Source of the DNA: Paenibacillus sp. JNUCC-31
GTDB taxonomy: Bacteria; Bacillota; Bacilli; Paenibacillales; Paenibacillaceae
DNA length: 64,000 nucleotides
Direction of reading: 5' to 3'
Assembly (NCBI RefSeq): GCF_014844075.1
Contig: NZ_CP062165.1
Location: forward strand, 2,914,001 to 2,978,000
Shown: positions 12,120 through 22,062 of the stretch, in pieces
Numbering within the stretch: position 1 is the first letter of the stretch
Layout: each line of letters starts with the position of its first letter
Position numbers and translations under genes: made by a program
Notes under the pieces: model-generated
Databases searched by the model: none
Told to the model about the DNA's origin: nothing
What the model saw: the letters and a program-made list of their open reading frames with translations, nothing else

Positions 12120-12140
12120 ACTTACTTTTATGAAGTGAGT
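12120..12140. promoter_or_regulatory. Inverted repeat, candidate HxlR operator 2
   Basis: ACTTACTT and AAGTGAGT flank TTATG, a dyad with one mismatch. It resembles the TTAC/GTAA type dyads reported for DUF24/HxlR regulators. The rest of this 368-bp intergenic stretch is AT-rich with no gene seen. Confidence 0.45.
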
Positions 12141-12336
12141 ATATAATAATAACATTATTTATTCAAGTAATTTTTTGACGAATAGTGTATAATACATTAA
12201 AAAGGTTGTTAGAGCATTATTCGTATGAACATGTTGACTCGTTGTCCCTTACTTTGGTCAGAGCGGCAGAAAGCCAAGCACTTTTATATATACGAAACAA
12301 ATCAAATCCACCAATACTTGAATCGAGGTGAACACG

Positions 12337-12672
12337 TTGAAGCTGAGAAAAGTAAAATCGCCTAGTCCCTGCATGATTACTCAGGCCATGGATATCATCG
12401 GTAAGAAGTGGGTACTGCTCATCATGTACCAACTCTTATCCGGACCCAAACGATTCACAGAATTGGAAGCAGAAATGGCGATTAGCGGTCGGTTGCTATC
12501 CGAACGTCTGAAGGAAATGGAAATGGAAGGTATCGTAACCCGGCATATGTATCCTGAAATTCCGCCTCGCGTAGAGTATGAATTGACTCCAAAAGGCAGA
12601 GCCATTGAACCCGTCATTAACCAGATCTACAACTGGTCCTCAGACTGGTTGAAGCAGCAAGAGTCTAAGTAG
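12337..12672 (+). CDS. HxlR-family (DUF24) transcriptional regulator
   Basis: An approximately 111-residue winged-helix regulator. The family core is plain: AMDIIGKKWVLLIMYQLL, RFTELEAEM, LSERLKEMEMEGIV and the wing VEYELTPKG. A conserved N-terminal cysteine (SPSPCMITQ) lies where YodB- and HypR-type members carry their redox-sensing Cys, so oxidant or quinone sensing is possible. I prefer the TTG start at 12337, 6 bp after GAGGTG; a GTG at 12328 inside that site is the alternative. It probably represses itself and the divergent doxX through the dyads at 12034 and 12120. Confidence 0.87.
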   Translation: MKLRKVKSPSPCMITQAMDIIGKKWVLLIMYQLLSGPKRFTELEAEMAISGRLLSERLKEMEMEGIVTRHMYPEIPPRVEYELTPKGRAIEPVINQIYNWSSDWLKQQESK

Positions 12673-12691
12673 CCGGATTCATGTTCAACAC

Positions 12692-12752
12692 AAAAACGCC
12701 TGAATCGAACTGATCTGTGGATCAGTTTTAGGATTCAGGCGTCTTTGTTTTT
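12692..12752. terminator. Bidirectional terminator
   Basis: ACGCCTGAATC (12696-12706) pairs with GATTCAGGCGT (12732-12742), and an inner AACTGATC/GATCAGTT stem lies between. A T-rich run follows on the plus strand and an A run precedes it. It separates the convergent HxlR gene and the Gfo/Idh/MocA gene. Confidence 0.8.
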
Positions 12753-12788
12753 TACAGGTTCACATTCTTCGGTACGTATAAAAAAGGA

Positions 12789-13793
12789 TTAATGCGAGAG
12801 ATGTTTGGATGGCTGAAGCTGTACCGGCAGTCCGGAATCTGCCGAAACCAAGGCAGCCGTTGTAATCTCCTGTGTGCGGCACGCATCCGCATAATCAGAC
12901 AAGATCCGTGAGCGGTCCCCGGTACGAAGGGCGTGAATGAACGCTTCATTTTCCCGCTCATACGGGTTATGCCCTGCGGGAATCTCCAGACCTGCCATCG
13001 CATGAGGGGCAGTACTTGGTAGAAGAAGACGTTCAGGTGTCCAGTCCCAGACTCCAGCATCCGTGTAGAACTGGAGCCCTGCGCCGCCTTCACCATCTGG
13101 CAGCAGGCAGGTGTTGGCAATGCTCGCGATAGCACCACTCTCCAGCTTAAGTGTTACATTCGCCACATCAGCTACCGTGACATGTTCATGCTTCTCATGC
13201 ATGCTGCGCTGAGCCGCTACAGCGTATACCTCTGTCACTTCACCAGCACAATACCGCAGCAAATCCACGATATGGGTCGTCTGTTCCACAAATTGTCCCC
13301 CGGAGCCCTCCTGACGACGCCACCAGTCAACTCCCGGCATTCCGCCCATCCAGCGTCCAAGCGCCATGCCCACGGTCTGTTCCTTCATCGCTTGCTGCAG
13401 TACCTGTGCAGCCTCCTGATAACGGAAATGGTAACCTACCGATGTTAACAATCCCGACTTCTGTATCTGATCCAGTACCTGGCGAGGAATATCCATGCCT
13501 GTACTCAGCGGTTTTTCCACCAGGAACGGGATACCCCGGCGAATCAACTCTGCTTCAATCGATCCGTGAGACATCGGAGGCACACAGATATAGACCGCAT
13601 CCAGCTTTTCAGTATCCAACATATGCTCAAGTTCACCGTAGCCAACAGCATCATAGACGGAAGCCATGGCCTCCGCCTTCTCCAGCGTTGTTCCACAGAC
13701 AGCTGCTACACGAACGCCCTCCATTCGTGCCAGAATATCTGCATGTACCTTACTGAACCAACCTGTTCCAATGATTCCGATCTGTAACGTCAT
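12789..13793 (-). CDS. Gfo/Idh/MocA-family NAD(P)-dependent oxidoreductase
   Basis: A 334-residue cytoplasmic dehydrogenase. The N-terminal Rossmann fold shows IGIIGTGWFSKVH, followed by the family EKP motif (FLVEKPLSTG) that holds the catalytic lysine, and GGMPGVDWWRRQEGSGGQFVEQTTH leading to the C-terminal domain with its family histidine. The start is behind AAGGAGAGGGG. Members oxidise or reduce sugars, inositols or sugar acids; which one cannot be told here. It is the last gene on this strand after glpD but has a 69-bp gap with its own motif (13813-13827), so it may be separately controlled. Confidence 0.87.
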   Translation of the reverse strand: MTLQIGIIGTGWFSKVHADILARMEGVRVAAVCGTTLEKAEAMASVYDAVGYGELEHMLDTEKLDAVYICVPPMSHGSIEAELIRRGIPFLVEKPLSTGMDIPRQVLDQIQKSGLLTSVGYHFRYQEAAQVLQQAMKEQTVGMALGRWMGGMPGVDWWRRQEGSGGQFVEQTTHIVDLLRYCAGEVTEVYAVAAQRSMHEKHEHVTVADVANVTLKLESGAIASIANTCLLPDGEGGAGLQFYTDAGVWDWTPERLLLPSTAPHAMAGLEIPAGHNPYERENEAFIHALRTGDRSRILSDYADACRTQEITTAALVSADSGLPVQLQPSKHLSH

Positions 13794-13812
13794 AGATGTA
13801 ATCCCCTCTCCT

Positions 13813-13827
13813 TGTTACACGCTTACA
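13813..13827 (-). promoter_or_regulatory. Candidate operator shared with the gluconokinase region
   Basis: On the minus strand this reads TGTAAGCGTGTAACA. The same 15-mer with one purine change occurs at 23011-23025 upstream of gntK. The left half matches a CcpA cre half-site (TGTAARCG), the right half less well. It lies 20-34 bp before the oxidoreductase start. Confidence 0.35.
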
Positions 13828-13862
13828 TGTTCCATTCGACCCCCATTTGCGAAATCCTGCAA

Positions 13863-15527
13863 TTAGATTCGGCCCGATGCTTCCATAAGCAACTGATCCA
13901 GTTCGTTCGCAAACCGTTTCGCTTGCTCGCCAGACCAAGTCAGGCGTTCAGCCATGTACTGAATAACTGCCGCCTTATGTTGACGTACTTCGTCAATGCG
14001 GAAAAACAAGTCCCCGGTTCGTCTGACAAAAAAGTCTGAAGGTGTTACGGCCATCTCCTCGTCTATGGCATAACGCAGCATTAATAACAGTTCCTGTGGC
14101 ATGCCGTGCAGTTCAGCTTTGGCCCGCGGATCAGGCATTCGCTCGTACACCGCATCCACATTGGACCCATATCTGCGGGCCAAGTGCTCTGCAGCAGATC
14201 GGTCGAGTCCCAGTGCGACCCCATCCTTGATCTTGCGTTCAGTATATGCGCCAAAATTAACGGAACCGCCGACATCTCCCCCGGAGATCGGCATCTCTTT
14301 TGTTATACAGGGACCAACGGTTTTACCCGTTTCCTGCTCCAGTTGGCGTGCAGCCAGATCAACTACCATCTCGGCCATTTTACGGTATCCGGTTAATTTG
14401 CCCCCGGCAATCGTGATCAATCCCGAAGGGGCTACCCATACTTCATCCTTACGTGAAATTTCAGAAGGCCCTTTGCCTTCCTCATGAATGAGCGGACGAA
14501 CACCCGCCCAACCGGACTCCACATCCTCGGCACGAATTCGTACGTTCGGGAACATCCCGTTGACAGCATCGATGACATAATCCCGATCCGCCTCGGAGAT
14601 TAACGGGTGTGCAGGATCATCTTCGAAGACGGTATCTGTGGTTCCGACATAAGTTTTACCATCACGCGGAACAGCAAAGACCATTCGTCCATCCGGTGTA
14701 TCAAAATATACAGCCTGCCTTAACGGGAAACGTGTACCATCAAATACGAGATGAACGCCCTTGGTCATCTGCAACGTTTTCCCATGGCGTGAACCATCGA
14801 TCTTCCGCAGCTCATCCACCCATGGACCGGACGCATTAATCACCTTGGTTGCCCGCAGCTTATAAGATTGGCCGCTAATCTGATCCACAGCCTGGATACC
14901 TGTAATCCCCCCGTTCCCCTTCTCCTTCAGGAATCCTGCTGCTTTTACATAGTTCACGGCCTGTGCACCGCGCTGTACCGCTTCCTTCAACACTTCAATT
15001 GTAAGCCTGGCATCGTCCGTTCGGTATTCCACATAGCGTCCACCACCCAGCAGCCCGTTCTTGCGCAGCAAGGGCTCACTTTCTAAGACGGCTCCGGCAT
15101 TTAACATATGGCGCCGCTCACTGCGCTTCACACCTGCAAGCCGGTCATACACCATCAGGCCAATGGACGTGCTGAATCGGCCAAAGGTACCTGCCGTATA
15201 GATGGGGAGCAGCATCGGTTCGGGTGTCGTTACATGCGGCCCATTCTCGTACACCACCGCTCGCTCCCGTCCCACCTCAGCTACCATTTTCACTTCAAAC
15301 TGCTTCAGATACCGTAAGCCGCCATGCACCAATTTGGTAGAACGACTGGATGTTCCCGCCGCAAAATCCTGCATTTCGACCAGTGCTGTCTTCAATCCGC
15401 GGGATGTTGCATCCAGCGCAATCCCGGCACCCGTGATTCCCCCACCAATAATCAATATGTCAAAGTGTGCATTCGCCATCCGATCCAAGTATTCCGTACG
15501 CTTTGCCGCCGAGAACGATGCTGTCAT
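13863..15527 (-). CDS. glpD: Aerobic glycerol-3-phosphate dehydrogenase
   Basis: A 554-residue FAD enzyme, the same length as B. subtilis GlpD (555). It oxidises sn-glycerol 3-phosphate to dihydroxyacetone phosphate and passes electrons to the quinone pool at the membrane. Evidence: the FAD fold FDILIIGGGITGAGIALDA, TSSRSTKLVHGGLRYL, and GWAGVRPLI and GLITIAGGKLTGYRKMAE in the second half. I start at 15527 because GGGAGGAA precedes that ATG; an ATG at 15542 has no site. It is downstream of glpP-glpK but has its own promoter (15664-15692) and leader attenuator (15572-15625). Confidence 0.96.
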   Translation of the reverse strand: MTASFSAAKRTEYLDRMANAHFDILIIGGGITGAGIALDATSRGLKTALVEMQDFAAGTSSRSTKLVHGGLRYLKQFEVKMVAEVGRERAVVYENGPHVTTPEPMLLPIYTAGTFGRFSTSIGLMVYDRLAGVKRSERRHMLNAGAVLESEPLLRKNGLLGGGRYVEYRTDDARLTIEVLKEAVQRGAQAVNYVKAAGFLKEKGNGGITGIQAVDQISGQSYKLRATKVINASGPWVDELRKIDGSRHGKTLQMTKGVHLVFDGTRFPLRQAVYFDTPDGRMVFAVPRDGKTYVGTTDTVFEDDPAHPLISEADRDYVIDAVNGMFPNVRIRAEDVESGWAGVRPLIHEEGKGPSEISRKDEVWVAPSGLITIAGGKLTGYRKMAEMVVDLAARQLEQETGKTVGPCITKEMPISGGDVGGSVNFGAYTERKIKDGVALGLDRSAAEHLARRYGSNVDAVYERMPDPRAKAELHGMPQELLLMLRYAIDEEMAVTPSDFFVRRTGDLFFRIDEVRQHKAAVIQYMAERLTWSGEQAKRFANELDQLLMEASGRI

Positions 15528-15571
15528 CCCGATTCCTCCCATTCATTACCTTTGTATTGCCCCTAAAAGCA

Positions 15572-15625
15572 CAAAAAAAAGACCACGTCATTCGCTTCAG
15601 CAATTGCTGAGCGGCACGTGGTCTC
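15572..15625 (-). promoter_or_regulatory. glpD leader attenuator (GlpP-responsive terminator)
   Basis: On the minus strand, AGACCACGT pairs with ACGTGGTCT and an inner GCTCAGCAATTGCTGA-type stem extends the hairpin; eight T residues follow. It lies in the glpD 5' leader, 45 bp before the start codon. In B. subtilis the glpD leader has such a terminator, and GlpP with glycerol 3-phosphate lets transcription pass. A glpP gene is present at 17431, so the same control is likely. The position is seen; the mechanism is from the family. Confidence 0.8.
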
Positions 15626-15663
15626 TCCCGATCTCCAGACATCATTTTTTAACTTGTGACTTA

Positions 15664-15692
15664 ATCCTATCACACATTTCCGGCGGCGTGAA
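15664..15692 (-). promoter_or_regulatory. glpD promoter
   Basis: On the minus strand, TTCACG and TAGGAT are 17 bp apart, and TGA precedes the -10 as an extended element. Transcription would start near 15657 and give a leader of about 130 nt that contains the attenuator. The rest of the 392-bp glpK-glpD gap is AT-rich with no gene seen. Confidence 0.65.
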
Positions 15693-15919
15693 GGCCTGAA
15701 ATGACACATTATTCAAAAAAATTTTAAAAAGTTGTTCTGCCTGCGGATGGAATTTCAAACTGATCCACTAATCATTTATTTTTCCTTAAAGTGGATAGTT
15801 GTTTTCTCTCCCCCAGGAAAATAAACCCTGTAAGTTGTGCATCATTTTCCACCAATAAATATCATTTATTGTATATGTTTAACGAAAAAGTACAAATGAC
15901 CATTTCAAGTATTATCCAT

Positions 15920-18009
<2,090 letters not shown>

Positions 18010-18041
18010 TTTCGTTCCTCCCGCATAAATCAGATGCCTAT

Positions 18042-18071
18042 ATTGTATAGTCCGTATGGTATGAACGGCAA
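18042..18071 (-). promoter_or_regulatory. Candidate glpP-glpK promoter
   Basis: On the minus strand, TTGCCG and TATACA are 16 bp apart (or TACAAT at 18 bp), about 35 bp before the glpP start. It lies downstream of the ribA terminator, which fits separate transcription of glpPK. Confidence 0.5.
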
Positions 18072-18133
18072 GCGAAGTCAGGATAGCAAGATTAATTCTT
18101 GGGGTATGACCGTTCCGTCCCGTTCTCCGAAAT

Positions 18134-18182
18134 CAAAAAAAGCTGTTCGCATACCCTCGGAAGGAGCATACACGAACAGCTT
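18134..18182 (-). terminator. Terminator between ribA and glpP
   Basis: On the minus strand, AAGCTGTTCG pairs perfectly with CGAACAGCTT and is followed by a T run. It lies 75 bp after the ribA stop. A role as a second GlpP attenuator is less likely because a promoter candidate lies downstream of it. Confidence 0.8.
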
Positions 18183-18256
18183 AACCGGTCTGTTGAACAG
18201 TATGAAAGACAAACTTTTGGCAAAATCATGCTGAGTGATCTATCAGGATCAACCTT

Positions 18257-19024
18257 TTAAGCTTGGGCTTGCGGAAGCAAGGGTTCTCCTCCAGCCCAGC
18301 CATCATTTTCTGCCAAGTGACCGGAACGGCTCACTTTGGTCTGCAAATATTTTTCATTGAAGGCCGAACGATCGCCCCACAGCGGAACACGTCCACCAAC
18401 ATTCAGTCCCGCTTCCTGCAAAGCAGCGAGCTTGCGTGGATTGTTGGTGATCAATGTAACGGGTGCTGAACGCAACGCACGCAATACGGCAATCGCATCA
18501 TCGTAATCACGCGCATCGTCTGTGAATCCAAGTTGCAGATTGGCATCTACGGTATCCAGACCTTCCTCTTGCAGCAGGTACGCCATCGCTTTGCTGAACA
18601 GGCCGATGCCGCGGCCCTCATGGTTCGCCAAGTAGAACAGTGCGCCTGCTCCATGGGCAGCAATCATCTTCATCGATTGCTCCAGTTGGAAGCCGCAGTC
18701 GCAACGTTTGCTGCCAAAGATGTCGCCTGTATGACAGATGCTGTGCATCCGAATCAGCGCTTCCTGGGCTTCGGCAAAGTCACCGTAAACCAATACGCTG
18801 GATTGCTGGCGTTCTGCCAGTTCGGCAGTTGCCAGGGATTCAATCAGCTCGCCGCTTTCCATCACTTTCTCCGATTTCATCCAGCTGTACCATTGGAAGG
18901 TATGTGTCTCTCCATCCAGATTCACCGGAAGTTTAATCGGCCCAACGAGGTATATGAATTCTTTTCCACTCGGAAAAGTCTGAATTTTGGGGGCAAGCAG
19001 TTGAATAATATGTGAATTAATCAT
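18257..19024 (-). CDS. ribA: GTP cyclohydrolase II (RibA, single-domain)
   Basis: A 255-residue enzyme for the first step of riboflavin synthesis (GTP to a diaminopyrimidine, formate and pyrophosphate). Zinc ligands C97, C108 and C110 appear in the CX10CXC pattern (ICHTGDIFGSKRCDCG), with NHEGRGIG for phosphate binding and TNNPRKLAAL. B. subtilis RibA is fused to DHBP synthase; this protein has the cyclohydrolase half only, with an N-terminal extension of about 80 residues. It stands alone with no other rib genes and no FMN riboswitch seen upstream, so it may be a second, specialised copy. The ribosome binding site is CAGGAGGAA. Confidence 0.9.
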   Translation of the reverse strand: MINSHIIQLLAPKIQTFPSGKEFIYLVGPIKLPVNLDGETHTFQWYSWMKSEKVMESGELIESLATAELAERQQSSVLVYGDFAEAQEALIRMHSICHTGDIFGSKRCDCGFQLEQSMKMIAAHGAGALFYLANHEGRGIGLFSKAMAYLLQEEGLDTVDANLQLGFTDDARDYDDAIAVLRALRSAPVTLITNNPRKLAALQEAGLNVGGRVPLWGDRSAFNEKYLQTKVSRSGHLAENDGWAGGEPLLPQAQA

Positions 19025-19116
19025 TAGTAAGTTCCTCCTGTTAAGCCATCTTGGTTATGAATTGATTCGCATCCAGACGTAAAATGGATCACTGAAATGC
19101 ATATCATACGTATCGG

Positions 19117-19232
19117 AGCATTTTGCATAAATCCTTAAAGCAGCTTCTAATCAGCAAGATATAGATCGAAGTGATCCTATCCGTCTATATTTTGTACCCG
19201 TTAGCGTTGGGAATTGAATTACGCAAAATGCT
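19117..19232. repeat. Dispersed intergenic element, copy 1
   Basis: An approximately 116-bp element bounded by the inverted ends AGCATTTTGC and GCAAAATGCT. Its core contains CAAGATATAGA and TCTATATTTTG, which can pair as a hairpin. A second copy lies at 52152-52265; over a 52-bp core the two agree at 46 positions. Both copies lie 80-95 bp upstream of a minus-strand gene (ribA here, trhO there). It could be a MITE/REP-like repeat or a regulatory element. Confidence 0.7.
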
Positions 19233-19342
19233 TATCTATATTATCGCCATCATCATTAGTTACTTTATGTAAGCAAGTTTAAAATAAAAATTATATTGTG
19301 TCAAGTAACTTTTGTTTTTAAAGTAACTATTGAACACTCCTG

Positions 19343-19549
19343 CTACTTAACCTTCGCTTGAAGTGGGGGATTCTTGGGTAATCGAACCTCTTGGTTCGAA
19401 GTGGACCAAGCTATTCCTCTGGTTCTGACAGTTCTTGAAGATATTACGATCTCTATGGCAACCTCCTTAATGTTTCGGGCTGTATTTACCTCCCGATCAC
19501 GGAGGGTCTGACAGGATGGGCACATTGCAGTTATTATAGCACATACGTT
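19343..19549 (-). pseudogene. TnpB (IS200/IS605 family) C-terminal remnant
   Basis: The last 68 codons of this frame resemble the end of a TnpB/OrfB nuclease: MCPSCQTLRDREVNTARNIKE corresponds to the zinc-finger CxxC followed by the RuvC-III motif DR(D/E)VNAARNI, and the tail RGIAW...LPKNPPLQAKVK is typical of this group. The rest of TnpB is missing; the frame upstream (to 19660) looks unrelated. Downstream, GAATCCCCCACTTCAAGCG at about 19358-19376 (minus strand) resembles the right end where the omega RNA scaffold lies. Together with the repeat at 19117 this marks an old insertion point. The 19233-19771 stretch holds nothing else clear. Confidence 0.55.
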
Positions 19550-19771
19550 CGGTTCCGAATACAAAAAAGATAGCAATTTATCCCCGCCTAAAGCTGAAGC
19601 TTTTGAGGAAAGGGTCTTCTCTCCTTCATATAATAAATTCATGATCCGTAACCGACACAAATTTGTGTTTCATTTCAGGAATATTGGGTATGAGTTTATA
19701 AACTGCTCATACACTTATGTTGTAGTCCATCGCACTTCATGCCTCGAACTTAACGATGAGGGGGTTATCAC

Positions 19772-21046
19772 ATGATCCGCCGAAAAAGAACATGCTGGAC
19801 AGCCATTCTGCTAGTCTGTGTCATGCTGGTGAGCGGATGCTCCATCTGGCCGGGACAGAATGATTCATCGAGCAACAAAAAGGTAACGCTTACATTGTGG
19901 TACTGGAACCGTTCCATCGATGATAAGCTGATTGCCAAGGCCAGGGAAAAGTTCCCCAATATTGAACTGACTGCCCAGAAAATTGGTGGTGATTTCAAGG
20001 CAAAACTCAAAACGACACTCGCTGCGCGCTCAGGTGAGCCGGACATTGTCGCATTGAACGATTGGATCATGGAGCTCTTTCCCAGCGAGGACCGCTTCTA
20101 TAATCTGTATGATCTTGGCGCAGGTGACGTCGAAGACCAATATCTGGATTGGAAATGGAAGCAAGGCGTTACACCGGACGGACAGATGATCGGCTTCCCC
20201 ATGGATACGGGACCGACCGCCCTCTTCTACCGTGCAGATCTGTTTAAGGAGGCCGGATTGCCTTCCGAGCCTGAAGAAGTGGCTCGTCAGATCAACAACT
20301 GGGATGCTTACTCTGCTGCAGGAGAAAAGATCAAAGAGAAGTTCGGAGGCAAGGTATTTCTAACCGATAATATTGGAACCGTTTACAACCAAGTGTTGTC
20401 ACAAGGAACGGAGCGATATTTCCGTCCGGACGGCTCGTTTATCGGCATGGATTCACCACTCGTCAAGCAGAGCTGGGATACCGCCGTATCCTTCAAGCAA
20501 AAAGGGCTGCTCGCCAATGCAGACGGCTGGACTCCTGGCTGGAACGCAGCGATGAATAATGGTGAGATTGCTTCCTTTGTGGGAGCGGTCTGGATGAAGC
20601 AGGTGTTGCAGGAGGCTGCGCCGGATACATCTGGCAAATGGCGGGTCACTCGCGCTCCTGGCGGAGATGGCAATAACGGCGGATCATTCCTGTCCATTTT
20701 GAAGTCGAGCAAACACCCCAAAGAAGCATTCGAAGTCATCCAGTGGCTGCAAAGTCCGGAAAATCAGCTTGAACAGTATACGACGTTGAACCTGTTCCCT
20801 TCAGCTCCGGGCGTGTTTGATACACCGGCGATGAAAGAGGAAGAGCCCTTCTTTGGCGGACAGGCGACAGGGCCTGTGTTTGCTGAATCGGCACAGCATG
20901 TGCCAGAGGCCTTCTTTGGCGAACGATACCCTTCGGTACACAACATCATTACCCGGCGGCTGAATGATATTGCGAAGCAAAATGCCAACCCGGAGCAGGT
21001 CTGGCCCGATACGGTGCATCGTGTTGAACGGGAATTACAGCGTTAA
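19772..21046 (+). CDS. Sugar ABC transporter substrate-binding lipoprotein
   Basis: A 424-residue extracellular lipoprotein of the CUT1 family. The N-terminus is a lipoprotein signal with lipobox VSGC (Cys about residue 23), followed by a Ser/Asn-rich linker and a bilobed binding domain (KVTLTLWYWNRSIDD, GDFKAKLKTTLAA, GFPMDTGPTALFYRADLFKEA, GSFLSILKSSKHPKEAFE). The ribosome binding site is GAGGGGG. Two permease genes and a gluconokinase gene follow on the same strand. There is no ATPase gene, so a shared MsmK/MsmX-type ATPase elsewhere is presumed. The ligand is probably a sugar or sugar acid. Confidence 0.92.
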   Translation: MIRRKRTCWTAILLVCVMLVSGCSIWPGQNDSSSNKKVTLTLWYWNRSIDDKLIAKAREKFPNIELTAQKIGGDFKAKLKTTLAARSGEPDIVALNDWIMELFPSEDRFYNLYDLGAGDVEDQYLDWKWKQGVTPDGQMIGFPMDTGPTALFYRADLFKEAGLPSEPEEVARQINNWDAYSAAGEKIKEKFGGKVFLTDNIGTVYNQVLSQGTERYFRPDGSFIGMDSPLVKQSWDTAVSFKQKGLLANADGWTPGWNAAMNNGEIASFVGAVWMKQVLQEAAPDTSGKWRVTRAPGGDGNNGGSFLSILKSSKHPKEAFEVIQWLQSPENQLEQYTTLNLFPSAPGVFDTPAMKEEEPFFGGQATGPVFAESAQHVPEAFFGERYPSVHNIITRRLNDIAKQNANPEQVWPDTVHRVERELQR

Positions 21047-21090
21047 TCCAGACACTCTATGAGATGGCAATCCGCAAAGGAGGAATTCAT

Positions 21091-22041
21091 ATGGCTGTAA
21101 CCGAACCTCGCCTCACTCCGGATCCCGGAACGGCACGTCCGGATTTGGATCGTCAGAAATCACTCTTCTCCCGGATGTGGGAACATCGTGCACTCTATGT
21201 GGCGATCTCTCCGTTTTACATTCTGTTTGCCGTGTTTGGACTATTCCCGATCGGGTTCTCCTTATATCTGGCCTTCCACAAATGGGATGGCATTGGTATG
21301 ATGACCTATAACGGACTAAACAACTTTAAATATATGCTGACCGATGCTGAATTCTGGCAAGCGGTGGGCAACACGTTCATGATCTGGATTTACTCTACCA
21401 TTCCGATGTTGTTCTTTGCCCTGATTGTTGCATTCTTGCTCCATGCACCGTTTGTGAAGTTCCGTACGCTGTTTCGTGTGGGCTATTTCCTGCCCAACGT
21501 AACATCCATCGTAGCCGTCGCCATTATTTTTGGTGCCCTGTTTGCCAACAACTACGGGTTTCTCAACTATCTGCTACAATCCGTCGGGCTTCCCGTGGTG
21601 GAATGGCTAAATGCGCCCTGGGGCATCAAAGTGGCGATCTCCTCCATGGTGGTCTGGCGCTGGACAGGATACAACGCGGTCATCTATCTGGCCGGACTTC
21701 AGAGCATCCCGCAGACTTTGTATGAAGCTGCGAAGATTGACGGCGCATCCGGAATACAATCCTTTTTCCGAATTACGATTCCGATGCTGCGTCCCGTCAT
21801 TCTGTTCACTGTCATTACATCAACGATCGGCGGCATGCAGCTGTTCACCGAACCGCAAATTCTCGTGGGTAACGATGGCGGCGCCGGCGCGGCCGGGATG
21901 ACTATTGTCTTGTACCTTTACCGTGAATCGTTCATTAACAATTACTTCGGGTATGGTGCTGCGGTTGGCTGGGGGATGTTCCTCATTATCGCCCTGTTCT
22001 CGATTGTGAACTGGAAGCTCGTTCAAGGCAAGTCATCCTGA
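21091..22041 (+). CDS. Sugar ABC transporter permease, MalF-like
   Basis: A 316-residue inner-membrane permease with six predicted helices. The ABC-ATPase docking loop is seen as YEAAKIDGASGIQSFFRITIPML (EAA motif). I chose the ATG at 21091 because AAAGGAGGAATTC precedes it; an upstream in-frame ATG at 21064 has no site. It lies 44 bp after the binding-protein gene and 21 bp before the MalG-like partner, which it is expected to join as a heterodimer. Confidence 0.93.
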   Translation: MAVTEPRLTPDPGTARPDLDRQKSLFSRMWEHRALYVAISPFYILFAVFGLFPIGFSLYLAFHKWDGIGMMTYNGLNNFKYMLTDAEFWQAVGNTFMIWIYSTIPMLFFALIVAFLLHAPFVKFRTLFRVGYFLPNVTSIVAVAIIFGALFANNYGFLNYLLQSVGLPVVEWLNAPWGIKVAISSMVVWRWTGYNAVIYLAGLQSIPQTLYEAAKIDGASGIQSFFRITIPMLRPVILFTVITSTIGGMQLFTEPQILVGNDGGAGAAGMTIVLYLYRESFINNYFGYGAAVGWGMFLIIALFSIVNWKLVQGKSS

Positions 22042-22062
22042 TGTGACAAGGGGGGAGCGCTC

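Noticed and set aside
12175..12193. TTGACG and TATAAT upstream of the HxlR gene as a promoter
   Set aside because: The two hexamers are only 7 bp apart, which is too short for a sigma-A promoter.
18134..18182. A second GlpP-controlled attenuator before glpP
   Set aside because: A promoter candidate lies downstream of the hairpin, and the ribA stop is 75 bp upstream, so it is more simply the ribA terminator.
19025..19116. An FMN riboswitch in the ribA leader
   Set aside because: The conserved RFN sequence blocks were looked for and not seen, and the leader is short.
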